Origin: JAWWPY01 sp964412845
GTDB lineage: Bacteria; Actinomycetota; Actinomycetes; Streptosporangiales; Streptosporangiaceae
Direction of reading: 5' to 3'
NCBI GenBank assembly: GCA_964412845.1
Contig: CAYPQM010000036.1
Location: forward strand, 1-44,296
DNA: 44,296 bases
Made by a program: the position numbers and the translations under genes. How positions within the stretch are numbered: position 1 is the stretch's first letter; every line of letters starts with the position of its first letter. The notes beneath the pieces are model-generated. The model ran no database searches. It was given only the letters and a program-made list of their open reading frames with translations, and was not told where the DNA came from. Positions 25,231 to 32,053 of the stretch are shown here, in pieces.

Positions 25231-25389
25231 TTACCCGGCGCCGCTGATCGTGATCTTGGAATGGCTGGCCGGACGCCACATGGTGATCTGCGCGAAGCGG
25301 CGGTTGTCCGCGGCTTCGTAGCAGGGGAAGGCATCAGCGCCCACCAGCGAGTAGTTGAGCAGCTGCATGGTCCACAGCAGGCCGACCAT
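25231..25389 (-). pseudogene. Probable 3' remnant of a gene (52 codons)
   Basis: An open frame from ATG 25389 to TAA encoding MVGLLWTMQLLNYSLVGADA then a FPCYEAADNRRFAQITMWRP stretch. Nearly every codon ends in G or C, as in true genes of this window, yet there is no ribosome site and the frame continues upstream without a start and with fading codon bias. It looks like the C-terminal end of a longer protein whose 5' part is gone. Family not recognised. It abuts a MarR gene that also lacks its 5' end, pointing to a deletion junction near 25400-25450. A genuine small gene is the alternative. Confidence 0.4.
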
Positions 25390-25520
25390 AAAGATGGTGC
25401 GGTGGTCCCCAGCAGCAGGAAGGCTGGCCCGGTCTCCATGATGGGGTCCTGCCTGCGGAACGTGGGCAGACGTTCCTGCTCTACCGGGCGTCGGAGATAT
25501 CGCACTCCCTCGCCAACGAG

Positions 25521-25877
25521 ATGCTCGCCGAGATGGCGCTTAGCGCCCGCCAGGCCGGGATCTTGACCATGGTGACCGAGCTGGAGCCCATGACCCAGAA
25601 GGCCCTGGGAGACGCCCTCCGGATCGACCGGACCACCATGGTGACCCTTCTTGACGACCTGGAGAACAAGGGATACGTGGCACGCCAGCGCCATCCCCGC
25701 GACCGGCGGGCATTCCTCGTTCACCCGACCGACTCCGGCCACGCCGCCAAGATCGCGGCCGTGCGAATCCTCGACGAGCAGCAACGCCGTTTCCTGGACC
25801 CCCTGACCCCACCCGAACGCAAACAGCTTGCCGCTCTGCTCAGGCGACTCCACCGACAGCCAGCCCAAGGACAGTGA
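25521..25877 (+). CDS. MarR-family regulator, 5' end apparently damaged
   Basis: The called 118 aa hold the MarR winged helix: LSARQAGILTMVTELEPMTQ, KALGDALRIDRTTMVTLLDD (recognition helix), LENKGYVARQRHPRDRRAFL (wing with the conserved DxRxxxL-like pattern), then the C-terminal dimer helix. Family similarity clearly begins earlier in the same frame (GQTFLLYRASEISHSLANE, from about 25464), but no ATG, GTG or TTG lies there; the only in-frame candidate is CTG 25449. ATGs at 25438 and 25441 are out of frame and would join only with a 1-base shift. So it is a frameshifted or truncated gene, a rare CTG start, or a shortened protein lacking dimer helix 1. Confidence 0.65.
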   Translation: MLAEMALSARQAGILTMVTELEPMTQKALGDALRIDRTTMVTLLDDLENKGYVARQRHPRDRRAFLVHPTDSGHAAKIAAVRILDEQQRRFLDPLTPPERKQLAALLRRLHRQPAQGQ

Positions 25878-25922
25878 CCCCCCGAACCGTGGCGGCCGCG
25901 CGTGCGGACACCACGATCGTGG

Positions 25923-27035
25923 TCATCTTCTGCTTCCGGCGGGGTTCGCGGAGTTCGCGCCTGCTGGCCCGGCCCGGCAGGCGTAGATGCAGTTCTGCGG
26001 CCGGGGCGATGCGATGATCTCGACCTGGCCGAACCCCGCGTCGGCCAGCATCTGGCGGGCCATTTCGGTGCCCCACATCGCGCCGAGTCCGGCGCCGCCC
26101 TCGGCCAGCGACACGGTCGTGCAGTACATCAGGCTGATCGCGTAGCACAGCGGGGCGAGCGGATTGCCGGCGTTCTGCTCCAGGTGGCTGGAGAAGAACC
26201 CGTCGACCATGACGAACACGCCATCAGGGGCCAGCGCGGCGCGGGCCCGGCGCAGCACCTCCTGCGGTGAGCGCTGGTCGTGCACGGCGTCGAACGCGGT
26301 GATGACGTCGAACCGCGGGTGCGGCGGGAGGGCCGCGGCATCGGCCACCGCGAACGCCGCGTTGCCCAGGCCGAGCTGGGCGGCCTCGGCGTGGGCCGCG
26401 GTGACCAGGCCCGCATCGATGTCCACGCCGAGGAACCGCGATGCCGGGAACGCCCGTGCCGCGACGGCCACAGCGTGCCCGGATCCGCAGCCGAGGTCGA
26501 GCACGCGCACCCCCTCAGCCAGCCTGGCGGGCAACCCGGGCACGGCGCCCAGGAAACCATCGACCAGGTGCTCGTCGTAGATCCGCCGCCAGGTGTCGCC
26601 CGGCCGCGCGCCCACGGCGGCGAGATGCGGCCCGAATGCCTGGTGCGGCACCCCGCCGCCGGCCACGAAGCACTCCTCCAGGTCGGGCAGCGCGGCGGCG
26701 AACGCCCGCAGCATGGACGCCATCGGCGCGATGTTCGCCGCCGCGTCACCGGTAAGGAAGCCGGCCTGCTCGGGCGGCAGGGTGTACTCCGCGGTGGCCG
26801 GGTCGTAACTGAAGAACCCGCCGGTGACCATCGCGCCCAGCCACTCCCGGACGTAGCGTTCCTGCAGGCCAGCCCGCTGGGCGAGGCCGGCGCTGGTCGC
26901 CGGTCCTCGCGTGGCCGCCTCGAACAGGCCCGTCCGGTGGCCGACGCTCACCAGCAGGGTCAGTGCACCGCCGGTCAGCGTGCTGAGCATGTGGCGGGCG
27001 AATGCGGTGCGGCGGTCAGGGTCCATCCCCGTCAT
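25923..27035 (-). CDS. SAM-dependent methyltransferase with N-terminal winged helix
   Basis: A 370-aa class I methyltransferase. Residues about 10-95 form a winged-helix dimerisation domain (LLVSVGHRTGLFEAATRGPA, LQERYVREWLGAMVTGGFFS). The SAM site is VLDLGCGSGHAVAVAA with the following acidic VDID, and motif IV lies in DVITAFDAVHD. The layout matches the mycobacterial Rv2258c-like group of unknown substrate. GGGAGG stands 6 nt before ATG 27035. It is divergent from the PAP2 gene. The C-terminal about 15 residues are an Asn/Ala/Gly tail. Product could be a natural-product or lipid methyltransferase; context does not decide. Confidence 0.9.
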   Translation of the reverse strand: MTGMDPDRRTAFARHMLSTLTGGALTLLVSVGHRTGLFEAATRGPATSAGLAQRAGLQERYVREWLGAMVTGGFFSYDPATAEYTLPPEQAGFLTGDAAANIAPMASMLRAFAAALPDLEECFVAGGGVPHQAFGPHLAAVGARPGDTWRRIYDEHLVDGFLGAVPGLPARLAEGVRVLDLGCGSGHAVAVAARAFPASRFLGVDIDAGLVTAAHAEAAQLGLGNAAFAVADAAALPPHPRFDVITAFDAVHDQRSPQEVLRRARAALAPDGVFVMVDGFFSSHLEQNAGNPLAPLCYAISLMYCTTVSLAEGGAGLGAMWGTEMARQMLADAGFGQVEIIASPRPQNCIYACRAGPAGANSANPAGSRR

Positions 27036-27110
27036 CTACCCCCTCCCGCGAGCGGCAGGCTAGCGCGCCGCCTTCAGGAGACGCTCAGTTTGCCCGCATA
27101 TGATGGCCCG

Positions 27111-27938
27111 ATGCTGGGACGGACATCGACGCAGGTACGCGACCGGATCCCGGCACCAGGCTCGCTGCTGGCACCGGCCATCCGTCCGCTGGCTGCCGCG
27201 CTCGTGGTCATCTGCGCGGCAGTCACAGTGTTCCTCGGGGCGCGGTTCGCGGATCAGGTACAGCCTGGGCGGCTGGATCGGGTCATCGACTTCCGGGTCC
27301 GGTCCGGCCTGGGCTGGCATCAGCCGCTGCTGAACCTCATTACCGGGATCGGCGACCCGTTCCCGGTGCTGGTGATGATCGCGGCCCTGGTCCTGGCCTG
27401 CCTCGCGACGCAGCGACGGCGCGCGGCGGTGCTCGTCGCCGTGGCGGTCCCCGCGGCCGCGGCCCTCACCGAGGTCCTGCTCAAGCCCCTGATCGGCCGG
27501 ACCATGCAGGGCGAGCTGAGCTTCCCCAGCGGCCACACCACTGGAATGTTCGCCGTGGCGGGCAGTTGCGCGGTGCTGCTCCTCGGCCCAGCCCGCCCGC
27601 GGATCCCGGCGGCCCCGCGGCTGCTCCTCACACTGGCCGGGTACCTGATCGCCGTCGCCGTCGCCGTGGCGATGGTGGGCCTGGGCGCCCACTACTTCAC
27701 CGACACCGTGGCGGGCGCCGCAGTCGGCACCGCGGTCGTCCTGGTCACCGCGCTCATTCTCGACCGGCTCCGCCCGTCGAGGGAACAGCGGCGGGCAGAT
27801 CCGGCCGACCAGCCGGTGCCCGCGCGGGCCGGCCGGGATTTACTGCCGGGTGAGGTCAGAGCAGCCGCCGCGGCCCGGCACCCTCGCTCCCACCGGGGCT
27901 GGTCCACCGCCGTCCCGCCTTCATCCCAGACGATTTGA
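27111..27938 (+). CDS. PAP2-type membrane phosphatase, degenerate motifs
   Basis: A 275-aa protein with about six membrane helices and the PAP2 fold. Motif C1 keeps Lys125 and Arg130 (KPLIGR) but its closing Arg-Pro is replaced by Met-Gln; motif C2 is intact (SFPSGHTTG, His142); in motif C3 His194 (GAHYFTD) is present but the Arg expected six residues earlier is Met188. PAP2 members dephosphorylate lipid phosphates such as undecaprenyl diphosphate or phosphatidate; loss of two phosphate-binding Arg makes reduced or altered activity likely. The true start is ATG 27111, with TATGAT 6 nt upstream and no Shine-Dalgarno (leaderless). The tail after 225 is basic and cytosolic. Confidence 0.85.
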   Translation: MLGRTSTQVRDRIPAPGSLLAPAIRPLAAALVVICAAVTVFLGARFADQVQPGRLDRVIDFRVRSGLGWHQPLLNLITGIGDPFPVLVMIAALVLACLATQRRRAAVLVAVAVPAAAALTEVLLKPLIGRTMQGELSFPSGHTTGMFAVAGSCAVLLLGPARPRIPAAPRLLLTLAGYLIAVAVAVAMVGLGAHYFTDTVAGAAVGTAVVLVTALILDRLRPSREQRRADPADQPVPARAGRDLLPGEVRAAAAARHPRSHRGWSTAVPPSSQTI

Positions 27939-27950
27939 CCTCACGGTAGT

Positions 27951-28976
27951 TCAGGTTCTTGTGGGCCGTACCCAGCCGGCCAGGTAGGCGGCCCAGTCGG
28001 CGGGCGTGGCGGTGTAATCGGCGTAGAGCGCCACGCCGACCGGCCGCCGTGGCCGGTGCGCACCCAGGGCCAGCCGGACTCCCCGGATGGCGGCGCCGAC
28101 TGTTTCCCCGCCCGTGTGGCCTGGTTCGCTGGTGTGGTAGGCAGGCAGCCCGATCAGCACGGTGGTGGCCCGGGGGACGGCGGCCAGGGCCAGCTGGGTC
28201 TGCACCCGGACGTATCCGCCGTAGGCGGCCGCAGCCGGCACGCCAGTGTCGTAGGTCATGAGCGCGACCTCGTTGACCCGGCTGGCGACGGCGTGCAGGT
28301 ACCCGGCGGACCACCAGTGCGGCTGGCCGGAGATCCACTGCTGCAGGGCGTGCAGCCGGGGCAGTGGCTCGATCTGATCCGCCGCTACCGACAGGACCGC
28401 GTGGCGGCCCCGGGTCAGGACGCCGGTGGCGGCCAGCAGCTCCAGGTACCCTCGGTCGCCGCTGGGCACCGGTTCCATGTCGTACTGGATGCCGTCGAAC
28501 CCTTCGGACAGCACCTGGGTGGCGGCACCCAGCACCTGGGCTCGCGTGCCGGGATCGGCCAGGTCGAGACGGCCCGGCCCGACCAGGTCACCCAGCCACG
28601 CCTGCACCCGCAGACCGGGCACCTGATGATGCAGCCCGGCGAGCAGCCACCGGGCCCGCGGGCGCAGCGCGGGATTGAGCGAGCCGTCATCAGACAGCGG
28701 GCCGACGTGCACGAACACGTCCCGGATCCCGGTCTGGCGCAGCCGGGCGGCGAGGGCAGCCAGGTCGCTGGTGGTCCGGCGGCCGTCGATCCAGGCGTGC
28801 CCGAGCCACAGCCCGTCGTGCCCGCCGGCCGGGACGGTGGCCGCCAGCGACCCGGTGTCCTCGCCCAGCAGGGCGGCAAACCCCGCCCCGGCCAGCAGCA
28901 CCGGGAGCAGGCAGACCCCCGCCACCACCAGCACCACCCGCCGGGCCCGGCGGGACCACGCCCGCCGCGTTGTCAT
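27951..28976 (-). CDS. Secreted or anchored GH18-like TIM-barrel protein
   Basis: A 341-aa protein with a basic start and hydrophobic segment (residues 13-36, RVVLVVAGVCLLPVLLAGAG) acting as signal anchor or signal peptide. The rest resembles a GH18-type barrel: IRDVFVHVGPLSDDG, LRVQAWLGDL and the strand-4 motif DGIQYDME (161-168), which keeps the catalytic Glu168 and Asp166 of DGxDxDxE but has Gln for the first inner Asp. Later strands include EVALMTYDTGVP and TTVLIGLPAYHT. The related group contains many uncharacterised glycosidase-like proteins, so chitinase activity is not implied. ATG 28976 is chosen because the signal starts there; the longer frame adds a non-signal N-terminus. Confidence 0.78.
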   Translation of the reverse strand: MTTRRAWSRRARRVVLVVAGVCLLPVLLAGAGFAALLGEDTGSLAATVPAGGHDGLWLGHAWIDGRRTTSDLAALAARLRQTGIRDVFVHVGPLSDDGSLNPALRPRARWLLAGLHHQVPGLRVQAWLGDLVGPGRLDLADPGTRAQVLGAATQVLSEGFDGIQYDMEPVPSGDRGYLELLAATGVLTRGRHAVLSVAADQIEPLPRLHALQQWISGQPHWWSAGYLHAVASRVNEVALMTYDTGVPAAAAYGGYVRVQTQLALAAVPRATTVLIGLPAYHTSEPGHTGGETVGAAIRGVRLALGAHRPRRPVGVALYADYTATPADWAAYLAGWVRPTRT

Positions 28977-29065
28977 TGCGCAATCACCGCGGTGAATTAT
29001 GCCCCTCATGTGGGCGCAGCGCACCGCGTGGATCGGCCCGGGCACTGGCGCGGCAGACTGGCAGG

Positions 29066-29323
29066 GTGAAAGTCACCATCCGGGTCCGGCCCGGGGTCAG
29101 CCGGGCGGGTGTGGGCGGCGAGCACGATGGTGCCCTGATCGTCCGGGTGACGGCCCGCCCGGTCGATGGCCAGGCCACGGAAGCGGCGCTGGCCGCGGTG
29201 GCTGCGGCTTTCGGTGTCCGGCGGCGCTCGGTGACGCTGGTGAGCGGCAGCACAAGCCGGACGAAAGTGATCGACATCGCCGGCGGAGACCCGTCGGTCC
29301 TGGATCGCCTGCTAGCGCTCTAG
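29066..29323 (+). CDS. DUF167 (YggU-like) protein
   Basis: An 85-aa single-domain DUF167 protein: KVTIRVRPGVSRAGVGGEHD, VRVTARPVDGQATEAALAAV, and the closing VTLVSGSTSRTKVIDIAG. The RVxPG, PxDGxAN-like and SGxxSRxK segments are the family hallmarks. The fold is a small alpha/beta module; function is unknown across bacteria. GTG 29066 has no Shine-Dalgarno, but CAGACT ends 6 nt upstream, so a leaderless transcript is likely. Divergent from the GH18-like gene. Confidence 0.88.
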   Translation: MKVTIRVRPGVSRAGVGGEHDGALIVRVTARPVDGQATEAALAAVAAAFGVRRRSVTLVSGSTSRTKVIDIAGGDPSVLDRLLAL

Positions 29324-29355
29324 CGACTATTAGGATCGGCTAGGCCGGTCCCAGG

Positions 29356-29602
29356 CTATCCCGGGACGCTGTGCTGGCCCCCGTGGCCGCGGTGGATGCC
29401 GCCGGCGGCATCCCGGCGGCGCTGCGGCACGCGGGAGCTTGGCCCGGCGGTCGGTGCGAGAAAAGCCCAGCCCTGGGAGAAACCCGCGGACGGCGCGCGC
29501 AACGCACTCGCCAGTGCCCCGCTCGATGACCTCAGGGGCCAGCGGGCCGCTGGAGTAGTGCCGGACCATGCGCCGTCGGCGGACGACATCGGAGAATTCC
29601 AC
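29356..29602 (-). pseudogene. Nitroreductase-family pseudogene (frameshift and truncation)
   Basis: Starting at ATG 29602 the frame reads MEFSDVVRRRRMVRHYSSGP then LAPEVIER, the FMN-binding N-terminus of nitroreductases. An extra G in the run at about 29517-29520 shifts the frame; the next frame continues the family sequence (ALASALRAPSAGFSQGWAFL). After about 45 homologous residues, similarity ends and a stop follows at 29356, versus about 200 aa for intact members. The gene is therefore broken twice. A sequencing error could explain the shift but not the missing two-thirds. Confidence 0.75.
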
Positions 29603-29639
29603 GTCCCCGATCCTGCTGGTGCCGCAGTCGCTATCGGCG

Positions 29640-29867
29640 TCAGAGCTTGGTCAGCTTGGTGTAAGGAGAGATGATTCGTTCCTGCCGTGAGCCGAAATCG
29701 ACGAGCACGGCGGTCTCGTCCTCGACTCGGATGACCCGGCCGAGACCGTACCGGTCGTGGGTCACTTGGTCCTGCACGTCGAATACCTCGACAGGCGGGG
29801 CCGCTTGAGGCGCGTTGAAGGGACTACTCGGCAGATGGCGCCGGGGCATGGCGCGGGCTGGCTTCAT
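29640..29867 (-). CDS. Small protein resembling the UvrD/PcrA C-terminal Tudor-like tail
   Basis: A 75-aa protein with a 25-residue Pro/Arg N-terminus and a compact beta domain: VQDQVTHDRYGLGRVIRVED, ETAVLVDFGSRQERIISPYT, KLTKL. The spacing GDxVxHDxYGxGxV...VDFG...Y..L..L is what is seen in the C-terminal Tudor-like domain of UvrD/PcrA helicases, which binds RNA polymerase. Here the module stands alone. No Shine-Dalgarno is seen; CATACT ends 7 nt before the ATG, a leaderless pattern (the second Met at 29849 is an alternative). Such small proteins are recurrent in actinobacteria. A link to transcription-coupled processes is inference from the fold. Confidence 0.72.
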   Translation of the reverse strand: MKPARAMPRRHLPSSPFNAPQAAPPVEVFDVQDQVTHDRYGLGRVIRVEDETAVLVDFGSRQERIISPYTKLTKL

Positions 29868-29909
29868 TACTACTAGTATGCGCCCAACTGGCTGGTCACC
29901 GCATGCTTG

Positions 29910-30434
29910 TCAGACTGCTGGCAGTGAATGCCGGCGTGTCGCAAGCGGGCCACGCAGATCCCAGTCCGCGGTATTGGACGTGACCCTGACCGGGCGCTCG
30001 TCCACTGCCCCGCCGCACTGGCGGCAAACCGAGCCCAGATCGAGGTCGTGATCACCGTGCCGCAGGGTGGCTGGCGGCTCCGCTGACACCCAGCGATCAC
30101 CCCAGGTGAGCAGGGCCCTTAGCACCGGGGCGAGGTCACGTCCGGCCGCGGTCAGGTGGTAGTCCGAGCGTGGCGGGGACTTCTGATACTGGCGGCGCTC
30201 CAGGATTCCGGCCTCGACCAGGGCCCGCAACCGGGCCGCGAGCCGGTCGCGGGGCGCGCCGGTGTTGCGCGCTATCTCGTTGAACCGGTGGTTGCCGAAG
30301 GAGATCTCGCGGACCGCGAGCAGCGCCCACTTCTCACCCAGCAGGTCCAGGGATCTCGCGATCGAGCACGGACGGCCAGGCAGCTGGGCGGCCGGGAGCT
30401 TGCCGGGATAGTCCCGTTCGGCAGGAGTGCTCAT
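29910..30434 (-). CDS. HxlR-family transcriptional regulator
   Basis: A 174-aa winged-helix protein. The HxlR core lies at about residues 22-115: CSIARSLDLLGEKWALLAVR, EISFGNHRFNEIARNTGAPR, LRALVEAGILERRQYQKSPP, RSDYHLTAAGRDLAPVLRAL. The conserved Cys near the N-terminus of the core is present (PGRPCSIAR), a redox-sensing position in some members. A C-terminal extension has a Cys pair (VCRQCGG) that could bind metal. ATG 30434 is chosen because GAGGTG lies about 8-9 nt upstream; GTG 30443 is also in frame. Divergent from the MFS exporter gene it probably represses. Confidence 0.9.
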   Translation of the reverse strand: MSTPAERDYPGKLPAAQLPGRPCSIARSLDLLGEKWALLAVREISFGNHRFNEIARNTGAPRDRLAARLRALVEAGILERRQYQKSPPRSDYHLTAAGRDLAPVLRALLTWGDRWVSAEPPATLRHGDHDLDLGSVCRQCGGAVDERPVRVTSNTADWDLRGPLATRRHSLPAV

Positions 30435-30450
30435 GGTGGTCACACCTCAA

Positions 30451-30488
30451 GGTTGCCATATCAAACCAGCTCTAGCTACCATCATGAC
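30451..30488 (+). promoter_or_regulatory. MFS promoter with overlapping inverted repeat
   Basis: TTGCCA (30453-30458) and TACCAT (30477-30482) are spaced by 18 nt, and the ATG at 30489 follows the -10 by 6 nt, so the mRNA should be leaderless. An imperfect inverted repeat GGTTG-N6-CAAACC (30451-30467) covers the -35 box and is a candidate HxlR operator. Confidence 0.5.
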
Positions 30489-31925
30489 ATGCCGGTTGGA
30501 GACTCAAACCATAGGTCGGCGCGGGCGCCGTTCGCGGTCGTGGTGGCGGCGATCTTCATGTCCAACCTTGACCTGTTCATCGTGAACGTCGCGCTGCCCA
30601 GCATCGGCCAGGACTTCGGCGGCAGCTCGCTGGCCGGGCTGTCCTGGGTGCTCAACGCGTACGCCATCTCGTTCGCGGCGCTGCTCGTCGCGGCAGGCCG
30701 GCTGGGCGACCGGATCGGCCAGCGCCGGGTGTTCCTGGCCGGGATGGCCCTGTTCACCGTAGCCTCGGCGGCCTGCGCGGGGGCGCCGGACCTGGCCTTG
30801 CTGGTGGCCGCACGGGTCGTCCAGGCGGCGGGCGCGGCCGCGCTCATCCCCACCTCGCTGGCCCTGTTGATGGCGGCCACGCCGCCCGAGCGGCGCAGCG
30901 GGCGGGTCCGCGCCTGGGCCGCGGTCGGCGGCGTCTCAGCCGCTCTCGGGCCGGTCGCGGGCGGGCTGCTGGTGCAGGCGGACTGGCGATGGGTCTTCCT
31001 GGTCAACCTGCCCGTGGGGGTGGCCGCCATCACTGTGGGCCTGCGGGTGCTGCCGCACCCGCCGCCGCGCGCCGCCGAGCCGCTGCCCGACCTGGCCGGG
31101 GCGGCGTTGCTGACCGCGGCGATCGGCGGGCTGACCGGCGGGCTGGTCGAGGGGCCGTCCTGGGGCTGGGCGTCGGCGGGGACCATCGCACTGCTCGCGG
31201 GCTCAGCGATCTCGCTGGCCTGGTTCCTGTGGCGCTGCGCCCGGCACGACCACCCGATGTTTGAGCTGGGGCTGCTGCGCCGGCCAACATTCGGGCCGGC
31301 CAGCCTGGCGACCTTCGTCTTCAGCATCGGTTTCGCCGCCATGCTGCTGTCCAACGTGCTGTGGTGCCAGACGGTCTGGCACTACTCGGCGCTGCGCACC
31401 GGGCTGGCCATCGCTCCTGGTCCCGCGATGGTGCCGGGCCTGGCCATCGGGGCCGGAACGCTGGCCCGCCGATTCGGGCCGGGCCCGGTCGCGGCCGTCG
31501 GCAACCTCGTGTTCGCCGCCGGGCTGCTGTGGCGCGCCGGTTTCGTCGCCGCCACCCCGCACTACCTCACCGACATGCTGCCCAGCATGCTGCTCACCGG
31601 TATCGGCGTCGGCCTCACCTTGCCCACGCTGATCAGCGCGGGGGCCACCGCACTGCCGCCGGAGCGGTTCGGCACCGGTTCGGCCGTGCTGAACATGGGG
31701 CGGCAGGTCGCCTCCGCGCTGGGCGTGGCGGGCCTGGTGACCGTCCTCGGCACCCTGGCGACCGCGGCCGGCGCGGTGAGCGCATTCCGCCACGCGTGGC
31801 TCGTGACGGCCGCCGCCAGCATCGTGGCCGCTGCCGCCTGCGTGTTCATCCGCCGTCCGCGAGCCGCGGCGCCCGCGCCCGATCGCGGCACCGTGCCCGC
31901 GGTAGCGACCGGGAAGGTACCGTGA
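30489..31925 (+). CDS. MFS drug exporter (DHA2-type, about 14 TM)
   Basis: A 478-aa major facilitator. Family features are motif A after TM2 (GRLGDRIGQRRVFLAG), motif C-like GPVAGGLLVQADWRWVFLVN with the WRWxFxxNxP signature of DHA2 proton-drug antiporters, and paired helices to a total near 14. TM1 carries an Asp in MSNLDLFIVNVALPSIG, typical of multidrug exporters. The open frame reaches further upstream, but ATG 30489 is set by a consensus-like promoter with the start 6 nt after the -10 (leaderless). Divergent from HxlR; such pairs are usually inducible efflux systems. Substrate unknown. Confidence 0.93.
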   Translation: MPVGDSNHRSARAPFAVVVAAIFMSNLDLFIVNVALPSIGQDFGGSSLAGLSWVLNAYAISFAALLVAAGRLGDRIGQRRVFLAGMALFTVASAACAGAPDLALLVAARVVQAAGAAALIPTSLALLMAATPPERRSGRVRAWAAVGGVSAALGPVAGGLLVQADWRWVFLVNLPVGVAAITVGLRVLPHPPPRAAEPLPDLAGAALLTAAIGGLTGGLVEGPSWGWASAGTIALLAGSAISLAWFLWRCARHDHPMFELGLLRRPTFGPASLATFVFSIGFAAMLLSNVLWCQTVWHYSALRTGLAIAPGPAMVPGLAIGAGTLARRFGPGPVAAVGNLVFAAGLLWRAGFVAATPHYLTDMLPSMLLTGIGVGLTLPTLISAGATALPPERFGTGSAVLNMGRQVASALGVAGLVTVLGTLATAAGAVSAFRHAWLVTAAASIVAAAACVFIRRPRAAAPAPDRGTVPAVATGKVP

Positions 31926-31962
31926 TCGCCAGCCAGCCCCCGCGCCGTCATCGGCCAGGTCC

Positions 31963-32024
31963 GCGTAAGGGCCGCGTCAAGAGCGTGACCGGGCGCGTTA
32001 GGGAAGTGTCAAGATCCCTGACGC
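31963..32024. promoter_or_regulatory. 32-bp direct repeat and palindrome upstream of KdpD-like gene
   Basis: Two copies of GCGT(A/T)AGGG-NN-G(C/T)GTCAAGA begin at 31963 and 31995, 32 bp apart (three helical turns). The second copy also opens an inverted repeat GCGTTAGGGA-N10-TCCCTGACGC (31995-32024; 9 of 10 bases pair). It sits 30-90 nt before a two-component pair and could be the KdpE-like regulator's binding site, or partly a terminator for the MFS gene. Confidence 0.5.
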
Positions 32025-32053
32025 GGCGCTGAATCAGGGGTCCACTGGGACTG

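Noticed and set aside
26280..27110. Upstream part of the frame that contains the PAP2 gene
   Set aside because: It is antisense to the methyltransferase gene and shows no membrane helices or similarity; PAP2 similarity begins at 27111.
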